Source: Dokdonella_A sp038237055
Lineage (GTDB): Bacteria; Pseudomonadota; Gammaproteobacteria; Xanthomonadales; Rhodanobacteraceae
Assembly (NCBI GenBank): GCA_038237055.1
Contig: JBBRZD010000114.1
Coordinates: forward strand, 1-9,218
Direction of reading: 5' to 3'
Length of the DNA stretch: 9,218 nucleotides
The notes under the pieces are model-generated. The model was not told the origin of the DNA and ran no database searches. It saw nothing but the letters and a program-made list of their open reading frames with translations. Each line of letters opens with the position of its first letter. The stretch's first letter is position 1. Shown here in pieces: positions 1 through 7,352 of this stretch. A program made the position numbers and the translations under genes.

Positions 1-1265
1 CCAAATACGACGCCTGGGGCGAGATATCAGCACAGCAGGGCACCAGCGGCGCGGTCACGACACCGAACACCGATGGGGCGAATGCGGAGTTGGCGAGCAC
101 CGATCAACAAAGCATCGGCTACACGGGCTACCAGAAAGACACCGAGTCGGGTCTGTACTACGCGAAAGCCAGATACTACGACCCGAGAATCGCGCGGTTC
201 ACGACGCAAGATCCCGAAGCGGGGCAGGCGATGCAGCCGCCGAGTTTGCATCGGTATCTGTACGCCTATGCGAATCCGACGTCTCATACTGACCCGAGTG
301 GGCGGCAAGTCGTCGACGATGTCGAAGGTGCAGCGATCGCGCTTGGCTGGAACGACCAGCAATATCAGGAAGCTGTAAAGGTTCAAGCCGCAGCGCGGGA
401 ACAAAACGCCGGTGTGGTGTACGGCGGTGCCAAGTTGACGGCGAAGGGGCTGTACGAAGCGGCCAAATACGGTGCCCGTGTGTTGGGCAAGGCGCTATTC
501 GATGTCGGTGACGCGAAAGATATTGTCGAGCCGCCGCTTCGCGCCGTGCAGGCGATTGCCGACGGCGTGCAAGCGGGACCGGAAGGCGTGGCCGAGTACT
601 ACGCCAAGAAATCCGTCGAAGCTGATCGCTTGCGCCAAGAAGGAAAGTACTTCGAAGCGGGACAACTCTACGGACCGGAGGTCGCTACCGTCGCAGGCGC
701 GGCGATGGGCGCGTCACGCGCCATTGGCAAGATCGGCGGTGCCGATGTGGCTGTGGTTGTAGAAAGCGCCGACGGCGCGGCGGCGCGGCTTCAGCGGAAG
801 ATCGAGATCGATCCGGATAATGGTTTCAGGGCGCAGAACAGCGTTGCAAAATCTGATGAGCCTGTGCAGGTGCTCGATGTGGGAAGTTATAAGGAACTCA
901 ATGCACGTGCCGTCAAGGGCGACATGATCACGCCCGATCATCAGCCATCGCTGGCCTCGCTGGTAGCGAAAGAAGAAACCCGCCTCAATCGCAGCTTGAC
1001 GCCATCGGAGTACCGCCAGCTACGAGATTGCACGACGTGCGTTGCTATTCCGGAGGACGTGCATCGAAGCGTTTCGCGCACATATGGCGGGCGCAACGCT
1101 GCAGATCAGATTCAGGTGGATAGCAAGAACAGTTCACAAGCGGCGCAGTTAGATGCGGACGCGCTTCGTCAGTCGCTAGTCGACAAGGGCTACACGCCCG
1201 CGCAAGTGGAAGCAGCCTTTAACCAGCGCGATTTGAGGAATATCCAAGATGGACGTTACCAGTGA
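1..1265 (+). CDS. RHS-repeat protein, C-terminal part with polymorphic toxin tip (5' end outside window)
   Basis: The frame is open from the first bases, so this is the 3' end of a larger gene; 420 residues are visible, counting from the lysine codon at 3-5. Residues about 39-65 carry the RHS core hallmark (GYTGYQKD, GLYYAKARYYDP, then FTTQDP). Residues 82-101 (bases 246-305) hold the tip motif LHRYLYAYANPT plus TDPSGR, where the conserved core normally ends and the variable toxin begins. Residues about 102-290 form an Ala/Gly-rich linker. The last ~130 residues begin near GSYKEL and contain GDMITPDHQPS, with a DH pair at about residues 312-313, then VHRSVSRTYGGRN. This resembles His-dependent nuclease-like tips seen at the ends of other RHS/PAAR effectors; nuclease activity is inference. 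RHS effectors form a shell around a toxin delivered into neighbouring cells, usually by a type VI secretion system. The stop codon lies inside the next gene, as expected for a toxin/immunity pair. Confidence 0.88.
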   Translation, partial: KYDAWGEISAQQGTSGAVTTPNTDGANAELASTDQQSIGYTGYQKDTESGLYYAKARYYDPRIARFTTQDPEAGQAMQPPSLHRYLYAYANPTSHTDPSGRQVVDDVEGAAIALGWNDQQYQEAVKVQAAAREQNAGVVYGGAKLTAKGLYEAAKYGARVLGKALFDVGDAKDIVEPPLRAVQAIADGVQAGPEGVAEYYAKKSVEADRLRQEGKYFEAGQLYGPEVATVAGAAMGASRAIGKIGGADVAVVVESADGAAARLQRKIEIDPDNGFRAQNSVAKSDEPVQVLDVGSYKELNARAVKGDMITPDHQPSLASLVAKEETRLNRSLTPSEYRQLRDCTTCVAIPEDVHRSVSRTYGGRNAADQIQVDSKNSSQAAQLDADALRQSLVDKGYTPAQVEAAFNQRDLRNIQDGRYQ

Positions 1266-1722
1266 GGCTTTGGCCTTGGTAGGAACGGAGCTCAAGAGAG
1301 CATCGACCACCATCGGTCAAGCATTGATCCAGCTTGGGCTGCGCGAACAAATGGGTGATCGAATCGCGGTGGAGCTTCCGTCTTTGGGAATCTCTGTTAG
1401 TACGGACCTGAACGATGTTGTCAGATCAGTGCATTTGTACGCGGAAGGGGCGAATGGCTATTCGCAGTTTCCATTTTCGTTGCAAGGCATCGACATGAGT
1501 TCGACGAGGCAAAGAGTTCATGAAGCTCTTGGCCCGCCTGTTGGGCAAGGAGCTGGCAGCGTTAGCGCGAACCTAAGTCGTTCTGGCGACTGGGAGGTCT
1601 ATCGCATTGGAAGCAATCGGGTTCATATCGAATACGCATTTGACGTAGACAAAATTAGGTTGGTCACGTTAACCAAGGGGGCGCCGCTCACCGAAGAATC
1701 AGCGCGAGGTCTGGGGCGCTAG
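1249..1722 (+). CDS. Putative immunity protein for the RHS toxin tip (DUF6392-like)
   Basis: This 157-residue cytoplasmic-looking protein has no signal peptide or membrane segment. Its ATG overlaps the RHS stop by 17 nt, and GAGGA at 1235-1239 is a suitable ribosome binding site nine bases upstream. Position directly after, and overlapping, a polymorphic toxin is the classic place for the cognate immunity gene, which protects the producer and its kin by binding the toxin. The pattern of a beta strand (VRSVHLYAEG), an aromatic GYSQFPFSLQG stretch and then SSTRQRVHEALGPP recalls small immunity-type proteins grouped as DUF6392. That resemblance is from memory and is weaker than the positional argument. 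Codon use is noticeably less GC-rich than in the primase operon, fitting recent exchange together with the toxin tip. Confidence 0.68.
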   Translation: MDVTSEALALVGTELKRASTTIGQALIQLGLREQMGDRIAVELPSLGISVSTDLNDVVRSVHLYAEGANGYSQFPFSLQGIDMSSTRQRVHEALGPPVGQGAGSVSANLSRSGDWEVYRIGSNRVHIEYAFDVDKIRLVTLTKGAPLTEESARGLGR

Positions 1723-1938
1723 GCACGTCATCGGTATGGTTCATCTGGCATGGCACACCCGACGCATCTAGGCGAGGGTCTTTAGCGCAGCGGTGACGAG
1801 ACCCAGAAGCGAGGCGAGCGCACAAAGGGGTCAGGTACATTTTATACAGTGCGACAAAGTGCTCAGGTAGGAATCGGTATGTCGCGTCGCCGTGCGCTGC
1901 CGTTGGCTGCCGATGCCTCGGCGGTCTTGTCGCTTTCA
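1723..1938. other. Intergenic gap between converging genes, no gene seen
   Basis: This 216-bp stretch separates the immunity gene (+) from the DUF6037-like gene (-), which converge on it. A modest inverted repeat GGGTCT (1776-1781) / AGACCC (1799-1804) with a 17-nt loop could end transcription, but no T tract follows. AAAGGGGTCAGGTACATTTT at 1823-1842 is a short GGGGTCAG-type motif of a kind I associate with dispersed repeats in GC-rich gammaproteobacteria. It is the most AT-rich point here and a possible left boundary of the mobile block. Short reading frames crossing the gap have no recognisable features. Confidence 0.4.
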
Positions 1939-2526
1939 TCAGCGTGGTATCGGCGCGTTTGGCAGCGTGTCGGCGGTGGCGCGGGCGGGATCATCCGTCC
2001 AGCGGGTGCTGAGGTTGTGGCGTTGGCAAAAATCATGCGCGACCTGTCCGAGCAGGTGGCGGGTCTTGCCGAGGTTGGCGCCGGTGACGTGCGTACCGTA
2101 GGCGGTGTTGTCGCGCCAGCCGCACAGATGCACTTTGTCCGCTTCCTCCACGTCGCGGTAGATGCGCACCACGTCGGTGTGGGTGGCGCGATCGCGCAGA
2201 CTCGCGCGCTGCGGCAACGCGGCATCGATCTCGCCCAGAAAGTCGCTCGACTTGAGCGGGTTCCCGCTGCCGGCGCCGGTGCCGAGCGCGGCGGCGAGCG
2301 GTCCGTAAGCGTCGCCCAGGTAGGCTTTGATGTCGTAGGTGCGGCTCACCTCGAAGAACAGCGCGAAGTCGTGTCCGAGGCAGGCGAGCGCCAGTTCGTA
2401 AGGCACGACATCGGCGAGAAACACGCCTTCGAAGGTGAGGTGATTGTGCGGGATGCGAAACCGCATCCGTTCGATGCCGACGTGTTGCATGGCGGCGTGC
2501 AACCGTGCGAGTCCTGGCATGTGCAT
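1939..2526 (-). CDS. DUF6037-like protein of unknown function
   Basis: The product is a 195-residue soluble protein. The opening MHMPGLARLHAAMQ, FLADVVPYELALACLG and the later VEEADKVHLCGWRDNT followed by NLGKTRHLLG match what I remember of proteins named DUF6037, typically encoded beside an XRE regulator. No catalytic motif can be named with confidence. There is no signal peptide or transmembrane stretch. It lies 13 nt behind the XRE regulator gene on the same strand, so the two are almost certainly cotranscribed from the divergent promoter near 3000. No strong Shine-Dalgarno precedes the ATG, so translation may be coupled to the upstream gene; the second ATG two codons on is an equally possible start. 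A role as partner of the regulator (control of the element, or a toxin/antitoxin or defence pair) is speculation. Confidence 0.7.
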   Translation of the reverse strand: MHMPGLARLHAAMQHVGIERMRFRIPHNHLTFEGVFLADVVPYELALACLGHDFALFFEVSRTYDIKAYLGDAYGPLAAALGTGAGSGNPLKSSDFLGEIDAALPQRASLRDRATHTDVVRIYRDVEEADKVHLCGWRDNTAYGTHVTGANLGKTRHLLGQVAHDFCQRHNLSTRWTDDPARATADTLPNAPIPR

Positions 2527-2539
2527 GGTGGTCTGTGTC

Positions 2540-2974
2540 TTAGCGGCTGACGCGTTGCGCCGGCTTCTTCGTTCTTGCCGTCTGGACCTGGCGCGAGGTC
2601 ATCGTGCGCAGCAGATGCTGCTTGGCCTGATGCTTGAGAATCAATCCTTCGAGTACGGCTTGTGCGGTCTGGCGGTCTTCGTCGTCGAACTGCTTGAGCG
2701 CCTCGAACTGCCAGCGCAGCGCCTCGTCGGGGCCGCGTTCGTCGTCGTCGAACAGCAGCCCATCGGCGCTAACCGCTAGAGCCTTTGAGAGCTTGCGGAT
2801 CATCTCCAGGGTCGGCTGGGCCTCGCCTTTCTCGTAACGCTGGACCTGGGTCAGGTGAATGCCGGCAAGGTCGGCAAGAGCTTGCTGGGTCAGGCTGCGT
2901 GTCTTGCGCAGATGCACCAGGCGTTGCGGGAACTCCATGACGAAGAACTCGGTGGGGTCGATGCAGGCGACCAT
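2540..2974 (-). CDS. XRE-family helix-turn-helix transcriptional regulator
   Basis: This 144-residue protein has a clear XRE/Cro-type helix-turn-helix at about residues 15-72: a short helix around FPQRLVHLRK, the SLTQQALADLAG helix, the recognition helix IHLTQVQRYEKG, then PTLEMIRKLSKAL and VSADGLLF. The remainder is a charged helix (FDDEDRQTAQAVLEGLILKHQAKQ region) suited to dimerisation, with a basic tail. The start at 2974 is supported by AGGAGG (minus strand, 2984-2979) only four bases upstream; an in-frame ATG at 2938 is the alternative. It is divergent from the primase-recombinase operon, and the shared intergenic region holds a perfect inverted repeat. It therefore most likely represses its own gene and the replication operon, as a phage-type or plasmid-type repressor would. 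Direct repression is inference. Confidence 0.9.
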   Translation of the reverse strand: MVACIDPTEFFVMEFPQRLVHLRKTRSLTQQALADLAGIHLTQVQRYEKGEAQPTLEMIRKLSKALAVSADGLLFDDDERGPDEALRWQFEALKQFDDEDRQTAQAVLEGLILKHQAKQHLLRTMTSRQVQTARTKKPAQRVSR

Positions 2975-2997
2975 AGAGCCTCCTTTTTGTCGGCGGT

Positions 2998-3033
2998 TTG
3001 CAATGTATCTTAAAGGATGTTACAAAAACATCC
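2998..3033 (+). promoter_or_regulatory. Divergent control region: inverted-repeat operator with possible + promoter
   Basis: GGATGTT (3015-3021) and AACATCC (3027-3033) are a perfect 7-bp inverted repeat separated by five bases. They lie in the 99-bp gap between the XRE gene and the primase gene, the most AT-rich stretch in this part of the window. TTGCAA at 2998-3003 and TACAAA at 3021-3026, 17 bases apart, make a mediocre sigma-70-like promoter pointing at the primase operon, with its -10 region inside the repeat. A repressor bound there would block RNA polymerase. The inverted repeat is seen directly; the promoter and the assignment to the XRE protein are inference. Confidence 0.5.
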
Positions 3034-3073
3034 ATAGAGATTATTGACGGCTTTTGCGCCGAAGGAGTGGTCG

Positions 3074-6000
3074 ATGGCGCGTATCCCCGAGGTTGAGATC
3101 GAGCGGCTAAAGGTCGAGGTGTCGCTGGCGGCGCTGATCGAGGGCGCGGGGTATGCATTGAAGACGCAGGGCAAGGACCTGGCGATGCGCTGTCCGCTGC
3201 ACGAGGGGGACGAGACGCCGTCGTTCATCGTGACGCCGGCGAAGAACGTATGGCACTGCTTCGGCTGCCAGCAGGGCGGCGGTGTGATCGATTGGGTGAT
3301 GGTCTCGCGCCGCGTGTCGTTCCGGCACGCGGTCGAGTTGTTGCAGAGCGAGAGTCCGGCGCTGGTCGCGCCGACGGCGCGGGCGGTGCGCAGCGTGGCG
3401 GCGACGTTCGCACGGCCGGCGGAGGCCGGCGAGGCGGCGGCGGATGCGGTGCTGCTCGGCCAGGTGATCGCGCATTACCACGCGACCTTGCGCACGCATG
3501 CGGAGGGACGGGCCTATCTCGCTGCGCGCGGGCTCGATCATCCGGAGGTGATCGATCGCTTCCGCCTCGGCGTCGGCAATCGCACGCTCGGCTATCAGTT
3601 GCCGGAGAAAGACCGCGTGCATGGGGCGGCGTTGCGCGGCGCGTTGCAGCGGATCGGTCTGCTGCGCGCGTCCGGTCATGAGCACTTCAACGGTTCGCTG
3701 GTGATCCCGCTGATGGACGAGGCCGGCGCCGTCGTCGAGGTGTACGGCCGCAAGCTGTTGCCGGCGTCGAAGCTGCGCGCGGGGACGCCGTTGCACCTGT
3801 ATCTGCCGGGTCCGCATCGGGGCGTGTTCAACGAAGCCGGGCTGATCGGGCAAGCGGAAGTGATCCTGTGCGAAGCGCTGATCGATGCGCTGACGTTCTG
3901 GTGTGCGGGCTATCGCAACGTGACATCGAGCTACGGCATCGAGGGCTTTACCGACGACATCCTGACTGCGTTCAAACGGCACGGTGCGAAGCGCGTGCTG
4001 ATCGCCTATGACGCGGACGCGGCCGGCAACAGCGCCGCCGACAAGCTCGCCGCGCGCTTGATCGGTGAAGGCTTCGACTGCTACCGCTGCCGGTTCCCGA
4101 AGGGCATGGACGCCAACGGGTACGCGCTGAGCGTGCAGCCGGCCGCAAAATCCTTGGGTCTGGTGATCCGACAAGCCGAGTGGATCGGCAACGGTACGCC
4201 ACCACCTCGCGCACCGAGCGGGCCGATCGTGCAGGCTGATCCTGTTGACCCGTCTCCTTCTTTAGTGGCTGAGCCCGCGGCTAAAGAAGAAAACCCGGCG
4301 CCGCCGCCGTTGCCCGACCTGCCCGCACAACGCGTGCCAGCAGGCGCACCGGCCGTGCCGGTGGAAATCGCCGACCATGAGCTGCGCATGACCTTGGGCG
4401 ATCGGGCCTATGCGGTGCGCGGCATTGAAAAGAATCTGTCCTACGAGCAGTTGCGCGTGTGGATCAAGGCGACGTGCGGCGCGTTCGTGCACATCGACAC
4501 GGTCGAGTTGTACGCGGCCAAGCAGCGCGCGGCGTGGATCAAGCAAGCGAGCGTGGAACTGGGCGTGTCCGAAGACGTGGCGCGCTCGGACGTGAGCGTG
4601 CTGCTGCGCGCGGTCGAGCAGCGCCAGGACGACATCATCCGTGCGAAATTGCAGCCGGCCGACGCGCCGGCAACGCCGGCACTGACGTCCGCGCAGCTCG
4701 ACGCCGGCCTGGCGCTGCTGCGCGATCCGGATCTGATCGCGCGCATCGGCCGCGATGTGGAGGCGACCGGCGTGGTGGGCGAGGCGAGCAATGCGCTGGT
4801 TGCGTATCTGGCGTGCGTGTCGCGCAAGCTGGACAAGCCGCTGGCCGTGTTGATCCAGAGCACGAGCGCGGCGGGCAAGTCCACGCTGATGGATGCGCTG
4901 CTGGCGTTGATGCCGGAGAGTGAGCGCGTGCACTACTCGGCGATGACCGGGCAGAGCTTGTTCTATCTCGGCGAGCACAGCATGAAACACAAAATCCTCG
5001 CCATCGCCGAGGAGGAGGGCGTTCGCCAGGCCGGCTATGCGTTGAAGGTGCTGCAATCGCAAGGTGAGCTGACGATTGCGAGCACCGGCAAAGATCCGCA
5101 AACGGGCCAGCTCGTCACACAGGAGTATCGCGTAGAAGGTCCGGTGATGCTGTTCCTGACGACCACCGCGATCGACGTGGATGAAGAACTGCAAAACCGC
5201 TGCATGGTGCTGACGATCAACGAGAGCCGCGAGCAGACAGCAGCGATCCAGGCCAAGCAGCGCACCAGCCGCACGCTCGAGGGTCTGCTCACCAAAGCAC
5301 GCAGCGACGACGTGTTATCCGCGCACCGCGCCGCGCAGCAACTCTTGCGTCCGCTCGCCGTCGTCAATCCCTATGCAGAGCAACTCACGTTCGCCAGTGA
5401 TCGCGTGCGGCTGCGCCGCGATCACGCGAAGTATCTTGCGCTGATCGACAGCATTGCCTTGCTGCACCAATACCAGCGGCCGATCCGCAGCGTTGTGCAT
5501 CAAGGGAAAACACTGGACTACGTTGAAGTCACGCACGAGGACATCGCGCTGGCGAATCGCCTCGCACACGACGTGCTTGGCCGTTCGCTGGATGAGTTGC
5601 CGCCGCCGACGCGGCGCGTGTTGAGTCAGGCGGTGGCGTTCGTACAGGCGCGTGCGAGCGCGCAGGCGATCGAGCACAGCGCGGTGCGCTTCACGCGGCG
5701 TGAGCTGCGCGAGCATAGCGGCTTGAGTCACAGTCAATTGGCCGTCCATCTGGATCGCCTGCTGGCGCTCGAATACGTGCTCGCCCACAGTGGTCGCAAC
5801 GGGCAGCGCTTCGTCTACGAGCTGGCGTTCGATGGCGACGATGGCGATGCAAAGCGTCTGCCGGGGCTGTGCGATGGGTTTACGACGAGCAACCTTCCGG
5901 CCGGATCGAGCGACCTGCCGGCCAGCTTCCGGGTCGCTTCCGGTGTGCTTCCGGCCACCTTCCGGTTGGATCAAATGCCGCTGTTCGCGAGCGCTGACGC

Positions 6001-6106
6001 GGTTCTTCCTTCTTTAGTGGCTGCTTGTGCTCCAACGGCACTTCTGGAAGAAACACCCGCGCCACGCTGTAACGGCGCGTCGTACGCCAGCGCGACGGGA
6101 CGTTGA
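3074..6106 (+). CDS. CHC2/Toprim primase fused to P-loop helicase-like ATPase (mobile-element replication protein)
   Basis: The product is a 1010-residue replication protein. Residues 40-65 form a DnaG-type CHC2 zinc finger (C40, H43, C62, C65). A Toprim domain follows at about 205-350, with acidic E267 (CEALIDAL) and the D313/D315 pair (AYDADAAG) that bind metal for primer synthesis. A Pro/Ala linker (about 372-435) leads to an ATPase with Walker A STSAAGKST (596-604, K602), a Walker B-like ILAIAEEE (641-648) and a sensor-like LFLTTTA (693-699). Near the end, FTRRELREHSGLSHSQLAVHL (about 873-893) looks like a winged-helix DNA-binding segment, followed by a low-complexity tail. The start is chosen for GAAGGAG at 3061-3067, six bases before ATG; an in-frame TTG at 3044 has no such support. 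Primase-helicase fusions of this kind start replication of satellites and integrative elements. The recombinase gene begins three bases after its stop. The tail region also contains an 11-bp DNA repeat array. Confidence 0.9.
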   Translation: MARIPEVEIERLKVEVSLAALIEGAGYALKTQGKDLAMRCPLHEGDETPSFIVTPAKNVWHCFGCQQGGGVIDWVMVSRRVSFRHAVELLQSESPALVAPTARAVRSVAATFARPAEAGEAAADAVLLGQVIAHYHATLRTHAEGRAYLAARGLDHPEVIDRFRLGVGNRTLGYQLPEKDRVHGAALRGALQRIGLLRASGHEHFNGSLVIPLMDEAGAVVEVYGRKLLPASKLRAGTPLHLYLPGPHRGVFNEAGLIGQAEVILCEALIDALTFWCAGYRNVTSSYGIEGFTDDILTAFKRHGAKRVLIAYDADAAGNSAADKLAARLIGEGFDCYRCRFPKGMDANGYALSVQPAAKSLGLVIRQAEWIGNGTPPPRAPSGPIVQADPVDPSPSLVAEPAAKEENPAPPPLPDLPAQRVPAGAPAVPVEIADHELRMTLGDRAYAVRGIEKNLSYEQLRVWIKATCGAFVHIDTVELYAAKQRAAWIKQASVELGVSEDVARSDVSVLLRAVEQRQDDIIRAKLQPADAPATPALTSAQLDAGLALLRDPDLIARIGRDVEATGVVGEASNALVAYLACVSRKLDKPLAVLIQSTSAAGKSTLMDALLALMPESERVHYSAMTGQSLFYLGEHSMKHKILAIAEEEGVRQAGYALKVLQSQGELTIASTGKDPQTGQLVTQEYRVEGPVMLFLTTTAIDVDEELQNRCMVLTINESREQTAAIQAKQRTSRTLEGLLTKARSDDVLSAHRAAQQLLRPLAVVNPYAEQLTFASDRVRLRRDHAKYLALIDSIALLHQYQRPIRSVVHQGKTLDYVEVTHEDIALANRLAHDVLGRSLDELPPPTRRVLSQAVAFVQARASAQAIEHSAVRFTRRELREHSGLSHSQLAVHLDRLLALEYVLAHSGRNGQRFVYELAFDGDDGDAKRLPGLCDGFTTSNLPAGSSDLPASFRVASGVLPATFRLDQMPLFASADAVLPSLVAACAPTALLEETPAPRCNGASYASATGR
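4256..4289. repeat. Inverted repeat in the primase linker, with one arm repeated at 6008-6023
   Basis: CTTCTTTAG (4257-4265) and CTAAAGAAG (4281-4289) are perfect 9-bp arms around a 15-nt GC-rich loop that can itself fold (GGCT/AGCC). The 16-mer CCTTCTTTAGTGGCTG at 4256-4271 recurs exactly at 6008-6023. It lies in coding sequence for the Pro/Ala linker, so codon constraint alone may explain it. Confidence 0.6.
5894..5965. repeat. Tandem 11-bp CTTCCGG repeats (iteron-like) inside the primase gene
   Basis: CTTCCGG occurs at 5894, 5926, 5937, 5948 and 5959, and the one-mismatch form CTGCCGG at 5915. From 5915 to 5959 the spacing is exactly 11 bp, about one helical turn, over five consecutive units; the first copy stands 21 bp earlier. 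Eleven is not a multiple of three, so the copies fall in all three codon phases and encode different residues. The periodicity is therefore a property of the DNA, not of the protein. TCCGGCCGGA at 5896-5905 is in addition a perfect palindrome. Such helically phased repeats are typical binding arrays for a replication initiator or regulator. Function is inferred. Confidence 0.75.
6008..6023. repeat. Second exact copy of a 16-bp sequence from the primase linker
   Basis: CCTTCTTTAGTGGCTG here is identical to 4256-4271 and is read in the same frame (PSLVA). The downstream residues are also alike (EETPAP here, EENPAP there). This suggests that the linker and the C-terminal tail share a duplicated low-complexity segment. 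The palindromic second arm found at the first copy is absent here. Confidence 0.6.
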
Positions 6107-6109
6107 GCG

Positions 6110-7129
6110 ATGGCCAAGCGAGGCGAGTACGCGCCGCGGCGCCGTCAATTACTGACGCCCGAGCATCCGGACAGCGTGGCCGCGTGGGTGCAGCGCTATC
6201 TGCAAGCGCTGACCGTACGTGGCATGAGTGCGAGCACGTGGAGCGCGCAGATGCGCGATCTGGCGCGCTTCAACGAATGGTGCGTGGAGCGCACGCTCGG
6301 CAGTCCGCGCGAGATCACCAAGCCGATCCTGGAGCGCTTCCAGCGGCACCTATTTTACTACCGCAAGCGCGATGGACATCCGTTGACACTGCAGCGGCAA
6401 GTGGTGTTCCTGCACCACCTGCGCGCGTTCTTCCGCTGGCTGGTGCGGCACAATCACCTGTTGCATAACCCGGCGTCCGATCTGGAGCTCCCGCGTGCGC
6501 CAAAAACGCAGTTGCCCGACGTGCTGACGGTGGAAGAAGTCGAAACGATCCTCGCGCAGTTCGACGTGAGCGATGCGCTGGGCCTGCGCGATCGTGCGAT
6601 CGCCGAGGTGCTGTACTCGACCGGCCTGCGGCGCATGGAGGTCTGCGGGCTCACGTTGTTCGATGTCGCTTGGTCGCAGCAGACCGTGCACGTGCGCTGC
6701 GGCAAGGGTGGCCGTGAGCGTATCGTGCCGATCGGCGAACGCGCACTGGCATGGCTGCGGAAATACCTCGATGAAGCGCGGCCAGTGTTCGTGATCGATC
6801 CGAGCGAGATGCACCTGTTCCTGACACAGCACGGGCAGCCGCTGCCGCTGGAGCGTTTGACGCACATGATGCGCGAGGCGAAGGAGCGAGCCGGCATCCC
6901 CAAGCGTGGCGCGTGTCATCTGTTCCGGCACACGGCCGCGACGCTGATGCTCGAGAACGGCGCCGACGTGCGCTATATCCAGGAAATGCTCGGCCACGCG
7001 AATCTGGCCACGACGCAGATTTACACGCACGTGTCGATCACCAAGCTGCGCCAGATCCATGCGGCGACGCATCCGGGGGCGAAGCTGACCCGGCGACTCG
7101 ATCCCGACACTCCGTTGGAGGACGCGTAG
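6110..7129 (+). CDS. Tyrosine recombinase / integrase, XerC/XerD-like
   Basis: This 339-residue recombinase has an N-terminal SAM-like core-binding domain (about 21-125, including VAAWVQRYLQAL and the RGMSASTW loop) and a C-terminal catalytic domain (about 138-315). The catalytic set is complete: R174 in TGLRRMEV, K199 in GKGGRER, H270 and R273 in HLFRHTA, H296 in GHAN, and nucleophile Y305 in IYTHV. The length slightly exceeds the ~300 residues of XerC/D, and the extra residues are at the ends. There is no N-terminal arm-binding domain of the lambda type, so simple core sites would suffice. The ATG lies three bases after the primase stop, implying one transcript and probably coupled translation. 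It presumably integrates, excises or resolves the element. No excisionase gene is seen nearby. Confidence 0.93.
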   Translation: MAKRGEYAPRRRQLLTPEHPDSVAAWVQRYLQALTVRGMSASTWSAQMRDLARFNEWCVERTLGSPREITKPILERFQRHLFYYRKRDGHPLTLQRQVVFLHHLRAFFRWLVRHNHLLHNPASDLELPRAPKTQLPDVLTVEEVETILAQFDVSDALGLRDRAIAEVLYSTGLRRMEVCGLTLFDVAWSQQTVHVRCGKGGRERIVPIGERALAWLRKYLDEARPVFVIDPSEMHLFLTQHGQPLPLERLTHMMREAKERAGIPKRGACHLFRHTAATLMLENGADVRYIQEMLGHANLATTQIYTHVSITKLRQIHAATHPGAKLTRRLDPDTPLEDA

Positions 7130-7163
7130 AATGGCACGTACTCACATGTGGTGGAGACCTCTC

Positions 7164-7352
7164 ATGGCCGCAGCCGTGTTCAAGCAAGAAGCGCACAAGC
7201 TCATCGACAGCTTGCCGGATACGGCGAACTGGAATGATCTGATCTATCGCGCCGTGGTGCGCAAGGAGATCGAGGCGGGTCTGGTGGACAGCGCCGCCGG
7301 GCGTGTGACGCCCGTGGAGGATGTGCTACGCGAGTTCGGCTTGGCCGAATGA
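7164..7352 (+). CDS. Antitoxin of a type II toxin-antitoxin pair
   Basis: This is a small acidic protein of 62 residues from ATG 7164. The start has GGAGA at 7153-7157 with six bases of spacing, and the following MAAAVFKQEAHKLIDSLP resembles the usual N terminus of this antitoxin group. An earlier in-frame ATG at 7131, one base after the recombinase stop and preceded by GGAGG (7117-7121), would give 73 residues. The extra part is Trp-rich with atypical codons, so I prefer the later start. WNDLIYRAVVRKEIEAGLVDSAAGRVTPVEDVLREFGL is the pattern of short antitoxins that wrap a RelE/ParE toxin with their C-terminal half. Its last four bases (ATGA) are the start of the toxin gene. The family is recognised by context and pattern, not by a decisive motif. 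Confidence 0.82.
   Translation: MAAAVFKQEAHKLIDSLPDTANWNDLIYRAVVRKEIEAGLVDSAAGRVTPVEDVLREFGLAE

Noticed and set aside
1849..2550. 233-codon open frame on the + strand
   Set aside because: It is antisense to the DUF6037-like gene; the product is Val/Gly/Ala-rich with no motif, while the other strand gives a recognisable protein.
3107..4174. 355-codon open frame on the - strand under the primase gene
   Set aside because: It lies wholly opposite a gene with clear CHC2 and Toprim motifs. The product is Arg/His/Gln-rich, as antisense of GC-rich coding DNA usually is.
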